Positions 18,243 to 27,323 of a stretch of 64,000 nt of DNA are shown one piece after another. Each line of letters begins with the position of its first letter. The stretch's first letter is position 1. The DNA lies in assembly GCF_041053055.1 (NCBI RefSeq), contig NZ_CP163443.1, forward strand, positions 4,385,001 through 4,449,000. The letters run 5' to 3'. Both the position numbers and the translations under genes were made by a program. The DNA is from Streptomyces sp. R41. GTDB lineage: Bacteria > Actinomycetota > Actinomycetes > Streptomycetales > Streptomycetaceae. Below the pieces are notes generated by a model. That model was given only the letters and a program-made list of their open reading frames with translations. It ran no database searches and was not told where the DNA came from.

Positions 18243-21200
18243 TGCTGGCTCCCGTCGGGGCGCTCACTGTCGGTGCCGTGCGGCGGTTGCGCGGGCATCT
18301 GGGGCTGCGCCGGGTCGTAGCCCTGGCCGGTCGCGTCGTAGCCCTGGCCGTACGCCTGGTCGTACGAGGTCGTGCCCCCGTAGGCGTACGGGTCGTACTG
18401 GCCGCCCTGGTAGGGGTCCGCCTGGTACGGCTGCTCGTAGGTGCCCGCCGGGTACTGCTGCTGGCCCTGGTACTGCTCGCCGCCGTAGGTGCCGTACTCG
18501 GCGCCCGCGTAGCTCGATGTGTCCCACTCGCCGTACGCCTGCTGGTGCGGGACGGCGGGGACCTCCTCCTCCGGAGGAGGAAGGGTGTCCGCGTCCTCGG
18601 TCTGCGCGGCCTGCTCGGCCTCGGCCTGGGCGCGCAGGCGGCGGGCGCGGCGGCCGTCACCCGTGACGTCCTGGGCGGGCACGGCCTGCTCCTCGGGGAG
18701 GTCGTCGTCGACGTCCCGGCGCCGCCCGGGCAGGGCGAGCACCACGAGGACCACGGCGAGCCCGCCCTGCGCCCACAGCCAGGCGGTGTGGCTCACCGGA
18801 GCGTCGAAGGTGACGTCCAACTTGCCGCCGTCGGCGGGCAGTTCGAAGCCCTGCGCCCAGCCGTCGACCGTGGTACGGGTGAGCGGCTTTCCGTCCAGGG
18901 TCGCCGTCCAGCCCTCGTTGGCCGTGTCGGCGAGGCGCAGGACGCGGCCGTCGGCCCCGGAGGGGATGGTGGTGTGCACCTCGACGGGTCCGGCGGCGAT
19001 GGACAGCGAGTCGCCGGACTTGGGGACGATCGCGGCGCGCGAGACCTGCTGGTCCACGCGCCACAGGGCGCTGCCGTCCTGCTGGCTGAGCCGGGTCAGG
19101 CCCGGCGTGGCGTCCAGGACGCGGCTCACCTCGCGCGGCGCGCCCTTGCGGACGAGGACGTAGCGCACGGCGAAGCCGCCGAGTTCGTCGGCCTGGTCGG
19201 CGCCGGAGCCGGCCACGAGATTGGCGACGACCTTGTCGAGCTTCTTGTTCGCGCCGCCCGCCGCCGCGAGCTCGCCGTCGCCGAGGCGGGCGCCGGAGCC
19301 GCGCACGAGGGTGTAGCCGACCGTGGCGGCCGACCGGCTGTCCAGGACGAGCGTGCGGGCCTGGTCGCGGGTACCGCTCTCCTCGGCGACGAACGCGGGC
19401 ACCTGCACCGGGTCGCGGCGCTCCACGGGCCCGTCGGCGCCCCGGATCATCCATCCGGCGGCGACGAGCAGCGGCCCGGCCGCGCAGGCGAAGGCGATGA
19501 GCGCGGCCACCGGCTGGCGCCAGCCGAAGCTCTGCTCGGCCACGCGCGCGCGTGCCCCGTCGGCACCCATGGCGGCGGCGGCGAGCAGCCCGAGACCGTA
19601 GACGAGGGTGGCGGGGCCGGCCCACGTCGAACCGTTCGACATGACGGCGAAGACGAGCGCCACCAGCGCGACCGCCCACGCCGTCCAGATCCCCGCCTGG
19701 CGCTGCGTGCGCATCAGGGCGGCCAGCGCGGCCAGCACGATGCCGAACAGCATCAGCCCGCTGACGGTCCCGGGGCCGCCGGGGCTGGCGCCGAGCAGAT
19801 CGAGCGCCGAGGCCGCGCTGTCGCCGTACTCCAGACCGGCTTCCTTGAAGAAGCCGAACGGAAGCAGGGTCAGTGACCAGGGGGCGAGGATCAGCAGCGG
19901 GGTGCCCAACTGGGCCAGGAAACGCAGCCCATAGGCGGTGATCTCGTTGCGGCGCACTGCGAGGAGTGCGATGCCGAGGACCAGAGCGATGGGCCACACG
20001 ATCGGGGTGAACGCCGTGATGAACGTGAGCAGCAGGGCGTACGCCCAGGTGGCGCGCCAGCTGCCGCGTGCTCCGGAGGAGTGGGTCAGGCCGCTCGCGG
20101 CGATGCCCGCGCGCGCGAGGAGCGGCAGCAGGATCGCGAGGACGGCGGTGCCGATGCGGCCGCCCGCGAGCGCGCCGGTGGCGGCGGGCAGGAAGGCGTA
20201 CGCGACCGATGCCCAGGCGCGCAGCAGGCGCGAGTCGACGAGGGGCCGCGAGGCGAAGTACGCGGCGAAGCCGGCCAGCGGCACGGAGGCCACGAGGAGC
20301 ACCGTGACCGCGAGCCCGGTGGAGCCGAGGAGCAGCGAGGCCAGCAGCGCGACGAGCGCGAGGTAGGGCGGCGCGGACTGGGTGCCGCCCGCTCCCACCG
20401 GATGCCAGCCGTCGAGATAGTGCGACCACAGCTCGGAGGAGTCGGCGGGCGCGGGCAGCAGCGCGCCGCCCGCGAGCGCCCCGCCGCCGAGCAGCTCACG
20501 GCAGGCGAGCAGCGAGACGAACAGCAGCACCAGGAAGAGCATCGGACCGGGGTTGCGGGCGACCCGCTTGAGCCGGGCGAACTGCTCGATCTCCAGGAAG
20601 TCGGCGTCGTCGCCGCCCGGCCCGGACTCGACCGCGCCGCCGTGCCGTCCGGCACCGGCGGCGACCTCGGGGTCGGAGCGGCCCACGAGGCTGCTCGCGA
20701 CCTGTTCGACGGTGGCCCGCACCGTCGCGCCGGGCGGCGGGAACAGCGCGCGCAGCTCGCCCTTGTCGACCTGTGGTCGGCCGCGCCTGCGCCGCCCTGC
20801 GATGATCCGCTCGGGGCGCAGCAGGGTGCCCAGGAGGCCGCGGATCTCGTCGACGGCCTGTCCGGGGACCTTGCCGACGAGATACGCGACCGTGCGCAGC
20901 AGGGTCCCGAGGACCAGTCGGATCAGGATCCAAGGCAGCTGTGCCGTACGGGCGTTGACGAGGAGGGTGTAGACGGCGCCCGCCTTGTCGACCTTGTGCG
21001 GGGACGCGGAGGTGCGGCCCACGCAGTCGACGGTGCGGCGCTCGCGGGAGGCCGCCTCGGCGTGTCGTACGACCGCTTCGGGGGCGACGAGGACGCGGTG
21101 GCCGGCGGCCTGGGCGCGCCAGCACAGGTCGACGTCGTCACGCATCAGGGGCAGCCTGCGGTCGAATCCGCCGAGCTGCTCGAAGACGTCGCGCCGGATC

Positions 21201-21889
21201 AGCATGCCGGCGGTGGAGACGGACAGCACGGGGTGGACGTGGTCGTGCTGGCCCTGGTCCTGCTCGCGGCGGTCCAGACCCGTCCAGCGGCGGCCGGAGT
21301 TGGCGATGGTGACGCCGACTTCGAGGAGCTGACGGCGGTCGTACCAGCCGCGGAGCTTGGGGCCCACGACGGCGACTTCCTTGCCGAGCTCCAGCTCGTT
21401 CTCCACGACCCGCAGCATGTGCGCCAGGGCGTCCGGCTCGGGGGCGCTGTCGTCGTGCAGCAGCCACAGCCACTGCTCGGGCTCGCCGTGCGGGAGGTCC
21501 GGCATGTCGTACGCGTCGTCGCGCCAGGTGCGGGTGACGGGGTCCCAGCCGCTGGGGCGCTTCAGGTAGGGCAGGTCGTCCGGGGTGAGCACGGCGGCGC
21601 TGCGGGCGGCCTCCTCGACGGCCTGGCCGAAGCCTGTGCGCCGGGCGAGGTGCAGCACGCGGTCGGCGCCGAGCGCGTCGGTGAGCAGCTGGGCGGAGTC
21701 GTCCGCGCTGCCGGTGTCGGCCGCCACCGCGTTCTGCACGGGGCGCTCCTGGCCGAGCAGCCCGGCGAGCGCCTCGGGCAGCCAGCGGGCGCCGTCGTGG
21801 GAGACGAGCACCGCGGTCACCACGTGGCGCGGGAACTCAGGAGTGGCAGCGGCGTCGTGATGGGCTGCCGAATGGCTGTGCACGGACAT
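18239..21889 (-). CDS. large membrane glycosyltransferase, family 2, 1216 aa
   Basis: The N-terminal 330 residues form a GT-A/GT2 domain: VTAVLVSHDGARWLPEALAG, the acidic metal site LWLLHDDSAPEPDAL, and PLMRDDVDLCWRAQAAGHRV. A cytosolic linker is followed by ten or more membrane segments (about 435-830, beginning PGPMLFLVLLFVSLLACREL), an extracellular beta-rich domain, a last membrane helix (HTAWLWAQGGLAVVLVVLAL), and a 150-residue Gln/Tyr/Gly-rich cytoplasmic tail with YxQxY repeats (YGQGYDATGQGYDP). It should transfer sugar from a nucleotide or polyprenyl donor to a lipid-linked or wall acceptor; the sugar is not predictable. It is transcribed in the same direction as whiB, 219 bases downstream of it, and coupled to the DUF5719 gene. 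Confidence 0.88.
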   Translation of the reverse strand: MSVHSHSAAHHDAAATPEFPRHVVTAVLVSHDGARWLPEALAGLLGQERPVQNAVAADTGSADDSAQLLTDALGADRVLHLARRTGFGQAVEEAARSAAVLTPDDLPYLKRPSGWDPVTRTWRDDAYDMPDLPHGEPEQWLWLLHDDSAPEPDALAHMLRVVENELELGKEVAVVGPKLRGWYDRRQLLEVGVTIANSGRRWTGLDRREQDQGQHDHVHPVLSVSTAGMLIRRDVFEQLGGFDRRLPLMRDDVDLCWRAQAAGHRVLVAPEAVVRHAEAASRERRTVDCVGRTSASPHKVDKAGAVYTLLVNARTAQLPWILIRLVLGTLLRTVAYLVGKVPGQAVDEIRGLLGTLLRPERIIAGRRRRGRPQVDKGELRALFPPPGATVRATVEQVASSLVGRSDPEVAAGAGRHGGAVESGPGGDDADFLEIEQFARLKRVARNPGPMLFLVLLFVSLLACRELLGGGALAGGALLPAPADSSELWSHYLDGWHPVGAGGTQSAPPYLALVALLASLLLGSTGLAVTVLLVASVPLAGFAAYFASRPLVDSRLLRAWASVAYAFLPAATGALAGGRIGTAVLAILLPLLARAGIAASGLTHSSGARGSWRATWAYALLLTFITAFTPIVWPIALVLGIALLAVRRNEITAYGLRFLAQLGTPLLILAPWSLTLLPFGFFKEAGLEYGDSAASALDLLGASPGGPGTVSGLMLFGIVLAALAALMRTQRQAGIWTAWAVALVALVFAVMSNGSTWAGPATLVYGLGLLAAAAMGADGARARVAEQSFGWRQPVAALIAFACAAGPLLVAAGWMIRGADGPVERRDPVQVPAFVAEESGTRDQARTLVLDSRSAATVGYTLVRGSGARLGDGELAAAGGANKKLDKVVANLVAGSGADQADELGGFAVRYVLVRKGAPREVSRVLDATPGLTRLSQQDGSALWRVDQQVSRAAIVPKSGDSLSIAAGPVEVHTTIPSGADGRVLRLADTANEGWTATLDGKPLTRTTVDGWAQGFELPADGGKLDVTFDAPVSHTAWLWAQGGLAVVLVVLALPGRRRDVDDDLPEEQAVPAQDVTGDGRRARRLRAQAEAEQAAQTEDADTLPPPEEEVPAVPHQQAYGEWDTSSYAGAEYGTYGGEQYQGQQQYPAGTYEQPYQADPYQGGQYDPYAYGGTTSYDQAYGQGYDATGQGYDPAQPQMPAQPPHGTDSERPDGSQQ

Positions 21890-22108
21890 CGAGGTACGGG
21901 CCCCGGTTCGATGGACTGCGGTGGACGTCTGTGTCCGGCGGGGACAGCGGGACGTCTCGGACGAGGGCCCACACTAACGGCTGGGCAACACAGCGGCCCG
22001 CCGCCTGTGGATAACCCACCTGCGACGGGCCGTTCGTTACGTATCGGTACGGAGGGGTGTGCGCCGTTCGGTCGGGCGGCGGCCTTCTTCGGACAGCGGC
22101 GGTCACGC

Positions 22109-22372
22109 TCAGACGGCGGCCTTCTTCAGCCTTCGTCGCTCACGCTCGGACAGACCGCCCCAGATGCCGAACCGCTCGTCGTTGGCGAGCGCGTATTCGA
22201 GGCACTCGGAGCGGACCTCACAGGCGAGGCAGACCTTCTTGGCCTCGCGGGTGGAGCCGCCTTTCTCGGGGAAGAAGGACTCGGGGTCGGTCTGGGCGCA
22301 CAGCGCGCGCTCCTGCCAGCCGAGTTCCTCGTCCGCGTCGTCGACCAGCAGTTGCTGCACCAGCTCGGTCAT
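22109..22372 (-). CDS. whiB: WhiB, sporulation transcription factor
   Basis: 87 aa, the length of Streptomyces WhiB. It begins MTELVQQLLVDDADEELGWQ. Four cysteines for the 4Fe-4S cluster are Cys25, Cys48, Cys51 and Cys57 (CxxC at 48-51). The GIWGG turn is at 69-73 and a basic DNA-contact tail ERERRRLKKAAV follows. WhiB acts with WhiA to start sporulation septation in aerial hyphae. GAGGGG precedes the ATG. Upstream on the same strand is a good housekeeping-type promoter (listed). The Mycobacterium orthologue is whiB2. Confidence 0.97.
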   Translation of the reverse strand: MTELVQQLLVDDADEELGWQERALCAQTDPESFFPEKGGSTREAKKVCLACEVRSECLEYALANDERFGIWGGLSERERRRLKKAAV

Positions 22373-22445
22373 GTGCGCCCCTCGTCTGTCTTTCGCGTCC
22401 CCGTGATGCTGCCGTTACCGATTTCGGCTGAACGACACGAGTGAA

Positions 22446-22475
22446 ATTACAAGTGTGCCGATCCGGGCCAGTCAA
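22446..22475 (-). promoter_or_regulatory. candidate whiB promoter
   Basis: On the reverse strand TTGACT (22475-22470) and TGTAAT (22451-22446) are separated by 18 bases, a near-consensus HrdB-type promoter, giving a leader of roughly 65 bases before the whiB ATG. Not tested; known whiB promoters in S. coelicolor were not compared base by base. Confidence 0.5.
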
Positions 22476-23075
22476 GCCGAGATCTGCTATTGGGCCCCTT
22501 ATTCACTCTGCGGAACCAAGGCTATGCGGAAAGTGTTCAAATCGGCATAAACCCTGACAGCCCAAGGGTCCAGGTCAGACGCCCGATCCCGCACAGGGAA
22601 GGACGCCCGGGAGTTCGATCTCGTTCCGAACGTTTCGAACACGAACATCGAAGCGAGCCGGATCACAGTTGGATCACGGGATCGTCGAGGTTTGTGCGCC
22701 CGGTTGAGCGCCATGTGTCCGGGGTGGCTGTTGCACAAACCTTTCGCCTGCCAGATGAACCGGATGAGGTGAAACATTGCCCACATACCGGACATGAAGT
22801 TGACAGTCGAGGTGTGAACCGGTGTGCTTGTGGGCATGCTCGCGAACTTGGCACTCACCTCGACCCGCACCGCCGGGTCCCACGGTGCTGCCCGCGCTCG
22901 CTGTAGCTGTTGCTGTTCCAGCTGTTGAGTCGTACCGCGCTCCGGCTGCCTTCCGCCCACTGAGGCACCGCTGAGGCACCCCACCGCCCCCATCCGGGCG
23001 ACTCCTCCCGCTCGTGACCCGGGCGGAACGACCTGCGACACCCCAGCACTCTCCGCCGAGGAACCACCGCACCCC
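22476..23075. other. 600-base gene-free region upstream of whiB and the dioxygenase gene
   Basis: No coding frame here has supporting features. The region is notably less GC-rich than the genes (for example around 22500-22560 and 22690-22820), as expected for regulatory DNA. It contains GAACGTTTCGAAC with partial dyad symmetry at about 22629-22641. The divergent dioxygenase promoter must also lie here; I cannot place it. Confidence 0.4.
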
Positions 23076-23567
23076 ATGAACAGCGACAGCGACCTCCAGA
23101 TCGCCGGCGACATCCTCGAAGTACCGCACCTCCTCCAGCCGCCGCGCGAGCACCCCGCCACCGTGGCCGAGTTCGTCGGCCTCGCCCGCTCCATCGCCGC
23201 CGACCGCTCCCAGTGGGGGCACCTCGTCCAGTACGACGCGACCTCACGCTGGTACCACCGGCTGCGCACCGGACCCGGCTATGAGGTGTGGCTCCTTTCC
23301 TGGGTGCCCGGGCAGGGCAGCGGGCTGCACGACCACGGCACCTCGTCCGGCGTACTGACCGTCCTCGAGGGCGAATTGACCGAGCGGACCGAACGCGGCA
23401 CGCGCGCGTTGGGCGCGGGTTCTCAGCGGGTCTTCGCGCCGGGGTACGTCCACGAGGTCGTCAACGATTCCCTCGAACCGGCCGTGAGCCTGCACGTTTA
23501 TTACCCGGGTCTCACCGAGATGCCGATGCACACGGCCCAGTGCGCCGCGGCCGCCGTCACCGCCTGA
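23076..23567 (+). CDS. cysteine dioxygenase family protein
   Basis: 163 aa cupin. The iron ligands of the family are visible: His85 and His87 in SGLHDHGTSSGVL and His126 in APGYVHEVVND. YDATSRWYHRL upstream gives the substrate-side Tyr/Arg region, and the C-terminal LHVYYPGL the last strand. Bacterial members oxidise L-cysteine, or a related thiol acid such as 3-mercaptopropionate, to the sulfinate; which one cannot be decided here. It is divergent from whiB and 63 bases before fbiA, possibly in one transcript with the F420 genes, though no link is known. Confidence 0.88.
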   Translation: MNSDSDLQIAGDILEVPHLLQPPREHPATVAEFVGLARSIAADRSQWGHLVQYDATSRWYHRLRTGPGYEVWLLSWVPGQGSGLHDHGTSSGVLTVLEGELTERTERGTRALGAGSQRVFAPGYVHEVVNDSLEPAVSLHVYYPGLTEMPMHTAQCAAAAVTA

Positions 23568-23630
23568 GAACCGCCCGAGGTCTCGTAACCGCCTGACGCG
23601 TTGTCGCACCCGCCTGCAAGACTGAACCCC

Positions 23631-24590
23631 ATGCGCATTGTGGTTCTGGCAGGCGGTATCGGTGGTGCCCGGTTCCTGCGTGGTCTCCAGCAGGCCGTGC
23701 CGGACGCGGACATCACGGTCATCGGCAACACCGGCGACGACATCCACCTCTTCGGGCTGAAGGTCTGCCCCGACCTCGACACGGTGATGTACACGCTCGG
23801 CGGCGGCATCAACGAGGAGCAGGGCTGGGGACGGGCCGACGAGACCTTCCACCTCAAGGAGGAGCTCGCGGCGTACGGGGTCGGACCCGAGTGGTTCGGG
23901 CTCGGCGACCGCGACTTCGGGACGCACATCGTGCGGACGCAGATGCTCGGCGCGGGCTATCCGCTCAGCGCCGTCACCGAGGCCCTGTGCGACCGGTGGA
24001 AGCCGGGCGTGCGACTCATCCCCATGTCCGACGACCGCGTGGAGACCCATGTCGCCGTCGAGGTGGACGGCGAGCGCAAGGCGATCCACTTCCAGGAGTA
24101 CTGGGTGCGGCTGCGGGCCTCCGTACCGGCCGAGGCCATCGTGCCGGTCGGCGCCGAGCAGGCCAAGCCCGCACCCGGGGTGCTCGAAGCCATCGCCGAG
24201 GCGGACGTCATCCTCTTCCCGCCGTCCAACCCCGTCGTGTCCGTCGGCACGATCCTCGCCGTGCCCGGCATCCGGGAGGCCATCGCCGACGCGGGGGTTC
24301 CCGTGGTCGGCCTCTCCCCCATCGTCGGCGACGCGCCCGTGCGCGGCATGGCCGACAAGGTGCTGGCCGCGGTGGGCGTCGAGTCCACGGCCGCGGCGGT
24401 CGCCGAGCACTACGGCTCCGGGCTCCTCGACGGCTGGCTCGTCGACACGGTGGACGCGTCCGCCGTGGAGCGTGTGGAGGCGGCCGGCATCCGGTGCCGG
24501 GCCGTGCCGCTGATGATGTCCGACCTCGACGCGACGGCGCAGATGGCGCGTGAGGCGATGACGCTGGCGGAGGAGGTACGGACGCCTTGA
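23631..24590 (+). CDS. fbiA: 2-phospho-L-lactate (or phosphoenolpyruvate) transferase, F420 biosynthesis
   Basis: 319 aa from ATG 23631 ([20 protein letters not shown]). The glycine loop GGIGGARF near the N-terminus and the conserved [24 protein letters not shown] block identify the CofD/FbiA family, as does the C-terminal [18 protein letters not shown]. It joins the phosphoenolpyruvyl or phospholactyl donor to the deazaflavin Fo, making dehydro-F420-0/F420-0. It is coupled to fbiB by a four-base overlap. In M. tuberculosis fbiA-fbiB also lie next to whiB2. Confidence 0.97.
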   Translation: MRIVVLAGGIGGARFLRGLQQAVPDADITVIGNTGDDIHLFGLKVCPDLDTVMYTLGGGINEEQGWGRADETFHLKEELAAYGVGPEWFGLGDRDFGTHIVRTQMLGAGYPLSAVTEALCDRWKPGVRLIPMSDDRVETHVAVEVDGERKAIHFQEYWVRLRASVPAEAIVPVGAEQAKPAPGVLEAIAEADVILFPPSNPVVSVGTILAVPGIREAIADAGVPVVGLSPIVGDAPVRGMADKVLAAVGVESTAAAVAEHYGSGLLDGWLVDTVDASAVERVEAAGIRCRAVPLMMSDLDATAQMAREAMTLAEEVRTP

Positions 24591-25930
24591 GCAGAACGCT
24601 GCCTCCGGAGGAGGCGCTCGGGAACGGCGGACCGTCGGCCGGCTATCGGGTCTGGGCGCCGGCCGGGTTTCCCGAGGTTCGTCAGGGGGACGACCTCGCG
24701 AAGCTCATCGCCGCGGTCGAGCCCGGGCTCGTCGACGGGGACGTGCTCCTCGTCACCTCCAAGATCGTGTCCAAGGCGGAGGGGCGGATCGTCGAGGCCC
24801 TCGACCGCGAGGCCGCCATCGACGCCGAGACCGTACGGGTCGTCGCGCGGCGCGGGCCCCTGCGGATCGTCGAGAACCGGCAGGGGCTCGTGATGGCCGC
24901 CGCCGGCGTCGACGCCTCCAACACCCCCGCCGGGACCGTGCTCCTGCTCCCCGAGGACCCCGACGCGTCCGCGCGGGCCATCCGGGACGGGCTGCGCGAC
25001 ACCCTCGGCGTCAGTGTCGGTGTCGTCGTCACCGACACCTTCGGGCGGCCGTGGCGCACCGGGCTCACCGATGTCGCCATCGGCGCCGCGGGCATACGTG
25101 TGCTCGACGATCTGCGCGGCGCCACCGACGCGTACGGCAATCCGCTGAGCGCGACCGTCGTCGCCACCGCCGACGAGCTCGCCTCCGCCGGTGACCTGGT
25201 CAAGGGCAAGGCCTCCGGGCTGCCCGTCGCCGTCGTGCGCGGGCTGCCGCACGTGGTGGCCGAGGACGACGGTGAGGGGGCGCGGGCGATGGTACGCGGC
25301 GCGCACGACGACATGTTCCGCCTCGGCACGTCCGAGGCCGTACGGGAGGCGGTGACCCAGCGGCGTACCGTACGGGCCTTCACCGACGAGCCCGTCGACC
25401 CCGGTGCCGTACGGCGCGCGGTCGCCGCGGCGGTGACCGCTCCGGCCCCGCATCACACCACTCCCTGGCGGTTCGTCCTCCTGGAGTCCGAGGAGTCCCG
25501 GACACGGCTGCTCGACGCCATGCGGGACGCGTGGATCACGGACCTTCGGGGCGACGGGAAGAGCGAGGAGTCCATCGCCAAGCGGGTACGGCGGGGGGAC
25601 GTGCTGCGCAACGCGCCGTACTTCGTGGTGCCGTGCCTCGTGATGGACGGGTCCCACACGTACGGCGACGTACGGCGGGACGGGGCCGAGCGCGAGATGT
25701 TCGTGGTCGCCGCCGGCGCGGGCGTGCAGAACTTCCTGGTCGCGCTGGCCGGGGAACGGCTCGGGTCCGCGTGGGTGTCGTCGACGATGTTCTGCCGTGA
25801 TGTCGTGCGGGAGGTGCTCGGGCTGCCGGAGGGGTGGGATCCGATGGGGGCCGTGGCCGTGGGGCACGCGGCCGAGGAGCCGAGGGCGCGGCCGGAGCGG
25901 GACGCCGGGGCGTTCATCGAGGTGCGTTGA
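24587..25930 (+). CDS. fbiB: bifunctional F420-0:gamma-glutamyl ligase / FMN reductase
   Basis: 447 aa from a TTG start at 24587 that overlaps the fbiA stop (TTGA), so translation is coupled. The N-terminal half (about 20-250) is the CofE ligase: [41 protein letters not shown], which adds glutamates to F420-0. The C-terminal half (about 255-445) is a nitroreductase fold ([26 protein letters not shown]-type FMN contacts near [20 protein letters not shown]) that reduces dehydro-F420. Two-domain FbiB is typical of actinobacteria. Length matches. Confidence 0.96.
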   Translation: MSRTLPPEEALGNGGPSAGYRVWAPAGFPEVRQGDDLAKLIAAVEPGLVDGDVLLVTSKIVSKAEGRIVEALDREAAIDAETVRVVARRGPLRIVENRQGLVMAAAGVDASNTPAGTVLLLPEDPDASARAIRDGLRDTLGVSVGVVVTDTFGRPWRTGLTDVAIGAAGIRVLDDLRGATDAYGNPLSATVVATADELASAGDLVKGKASGLPVAVVRGLPHVVAEDDGEGARAMVRGAHDDMFRLGTSEAVREAVTQRRTVRAFTDEPVDPGAVRRAVAAAVTAPAPHHTTPWRFVLLESEESRTRLLDAMRDAWITDLRGDGKSEESIAKRVRRGDVLRNAPYFVVPCLVMDGSHTYGDVRRDGAEREMFVVAAGAGVQNFLVALAGERLGSAWVSSTMFCRDVVREVLGLPEGWDPMGAVAVGHAAEEPRARPERDAGAFIEVR

Positions 25931-26125
25931 GCTGCTGAAGTAGGGGGTCCTGCGGCGCTCTGCGGAGCGCTTCGGCCGGCACCAGCGTTGTGCAGCACCT
26001 TGCGGAGCGCTTCGGCGAGACCGGCATCTCACGGTGCGCTGTCTTGTGAGTGGCGACTTCTGCGTGTCGGGTGACTGGAGCGCCTACCCTCGTAAGGCAT
26101 CCCTGGCGCATCTAGGACCTCATTC

Positions 26126-27130
26126 ATGGCTGGACGTTTCGCTCCTCGGCCGACGCGTACGACTGTGCGCGGCGGGCATGTCGTCGTGCCCGGTGGTGGG
26201 GTGCCGCGGCAGGCGGCCGTGCCCGGGCGCAGTCGTACGTGGACGCCCTCGGGGCCGCTCGACCTCGGGCTCGTGCTCGGGCCGCTGCGGCGCGGGCCCG
26301 GCGATCCGACGTTCCGGGCGACGCCGGACGGGGCCGTGTGGCGGACCAGCCGTACGCCTGCCGGGCCCGGGACCCTGCGGGTCGCGCTGCGGGGCGGGGT
26401 GGCTCGCGGCGAGGCATGGGGGCCGGGGGCCGAGTGGCTGCTCCATCAACTTCCCGAACTGCTCGGTGCGTCCGACGATCCCGACGTCTTCGAACCTCGG
26501 CACCGGCTTGTCGCTCTCGCGCGGCATCGGCGGCCGGGGTTGCGGCTGACGCGGACCGGGCTCGTGCTGGAGTCGCTGATTCCGTCGGTGCTGGAGCAGA
26601 AGGTCACCACGGATGAGGCGTATCGGGCGTGGCGGCTGCTCGTACGGAAGTTCGGGGAGCCGGCGCCCGGGCCCGCGCCGGAGCGGATGTACGTCATGCC
26701 CGCGCCGCGGACGTGGGCGTTGATCCCGTCCTGGGAGTGGCATCGGGCCGGGGTCGACAACAAGCGGGCTTCTACGATTCTTCGGGCCGTGCGGGTTGCA
26801 GCGCGGCTCGAGGAGGCGGTGGGGTTCGATCCCGTGCGGGCTCAGGCTCGGCTCGAGGTGGTGTCCGGGGTGGGGCCCTGGACCTCTGCGGAGGTTGTGC
26901 AGCGGAGTCATGGGGCGGCGGATTCGGTGACCGTGGGTGATCTTCATCTTCCCGGCATCGTGGGGTATGCCCTGGCGGGGGACCGGGATGCGGACGACTC
27001 CGTGATGCTTTCGCTGCTGGAGCCGTATGCGGGGCAGCGGCATCGGGCGGCTCGGTTGATTCTGCTGTCGGGGCGTACGCCGCCGCGGAGGGTGCCGAAG
27101 ATGCCTCGGGGGGACATCGGACGGCTGTAG
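26126..27130 (+). CDS. DNA-3-methyladenine glycosylase 2 / HhH-GPD family protein
   Basis: 334 aa starting MAGRFAPRPTRTTVRGGHVV. The C-terminal half is an HhH-GPD glycosylase: LIPSVLEQKVTTDEAYRAWR, the helix-hairpin-helix VSGVGPWTSAEVVQRSHGAA, followed by SVTVGDLHLPGIVGYALAG, whose Asp is the candidate catalytic base at the position used by AlkA. The N-terminal 130 residues form a beta-rich AlkA-like domain. It would remove alkylated purines in base-excision repair. There are no cysteines for an iron-sulfur cluster. It stands alone downstream of fbiB after a 195-base spacer containing a repeated TGCGGAGCGCTTCGGC sequence. Confidence 0.88.
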   Translation: MAGRFAPRPTRTTVRGGHVVVPGGGVPRQAAVPGRSRTWTPSGPLDLGLVLGPLRRGPGDPTFRATPDGAVWRTSRTPAGPGTLRVALRGGVARGEAWGPGAEWLLHQLPELLGASDDPDVFEPRHRLVALARHRRPGLRLTRTGLVLESLIPSVLEQKVTTDEAYRAWRLLVRKFGEPAPGPAPERMYVMPAPRTWALIPSWEWHRAGVDNKRASTILRAVRVAARLEEAVGFDPVRAQARLEVVSGVGPWTSAEVVQRSHGAADSVTVGDLHLPGIVGYALAGDRDADDSVMLSLLEPYAGQRHRAARLILLSGRTPPRRVPKMPRGDIGRL

Positions 27131-27168
27131 TCGGGCGCCGCCGTCCGGGCTGAGCGCCGAGCGGTTCT

Positions 27169-27272
27169 CGCCCCCTCCGCCCCTGCCCGTCCCGTACCTG
27201 GGGGCTCCGCCCCTCAGACCCCCGTATCGCGCTTCGCTCTCGTCCTCACACGCCGGACGCGCTGAAGGACTG
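27169..27272. repeat. dispersed intergenic repeat, copy 1
   Basis: Starts CGCCCCCTCCGCCCCTGCCC, contains GGGGGCTCCGCCCC, CAGACCCCC, and ends CGTCCTC...CGCCGGACG...GCTGAAG. The same ordered blocks recur at 57887-58030 and in part at 60818-60961. It resembles a repeat common between Streptomyces genes; it has no coding sense. Confidence 0.75.
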
Positions 27273-27304
27273 CCGGCCGGGGCCGAGTTTTCGGCCCCGG
27301 CCGG
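27273..27304. terminator. strong bidirectional terminator
   Basis: CCGGCCGGGGCCGA-GTTT-TCGGCCCCGGCCGG: a perfect 14-bp stem with a 4-base loop between the convergent glycosylase and nucleotidyltransferase genes. Confidence 0.9.
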
Positions 27305-27323
27305 AACCGCCGCCCAGCCTCGC

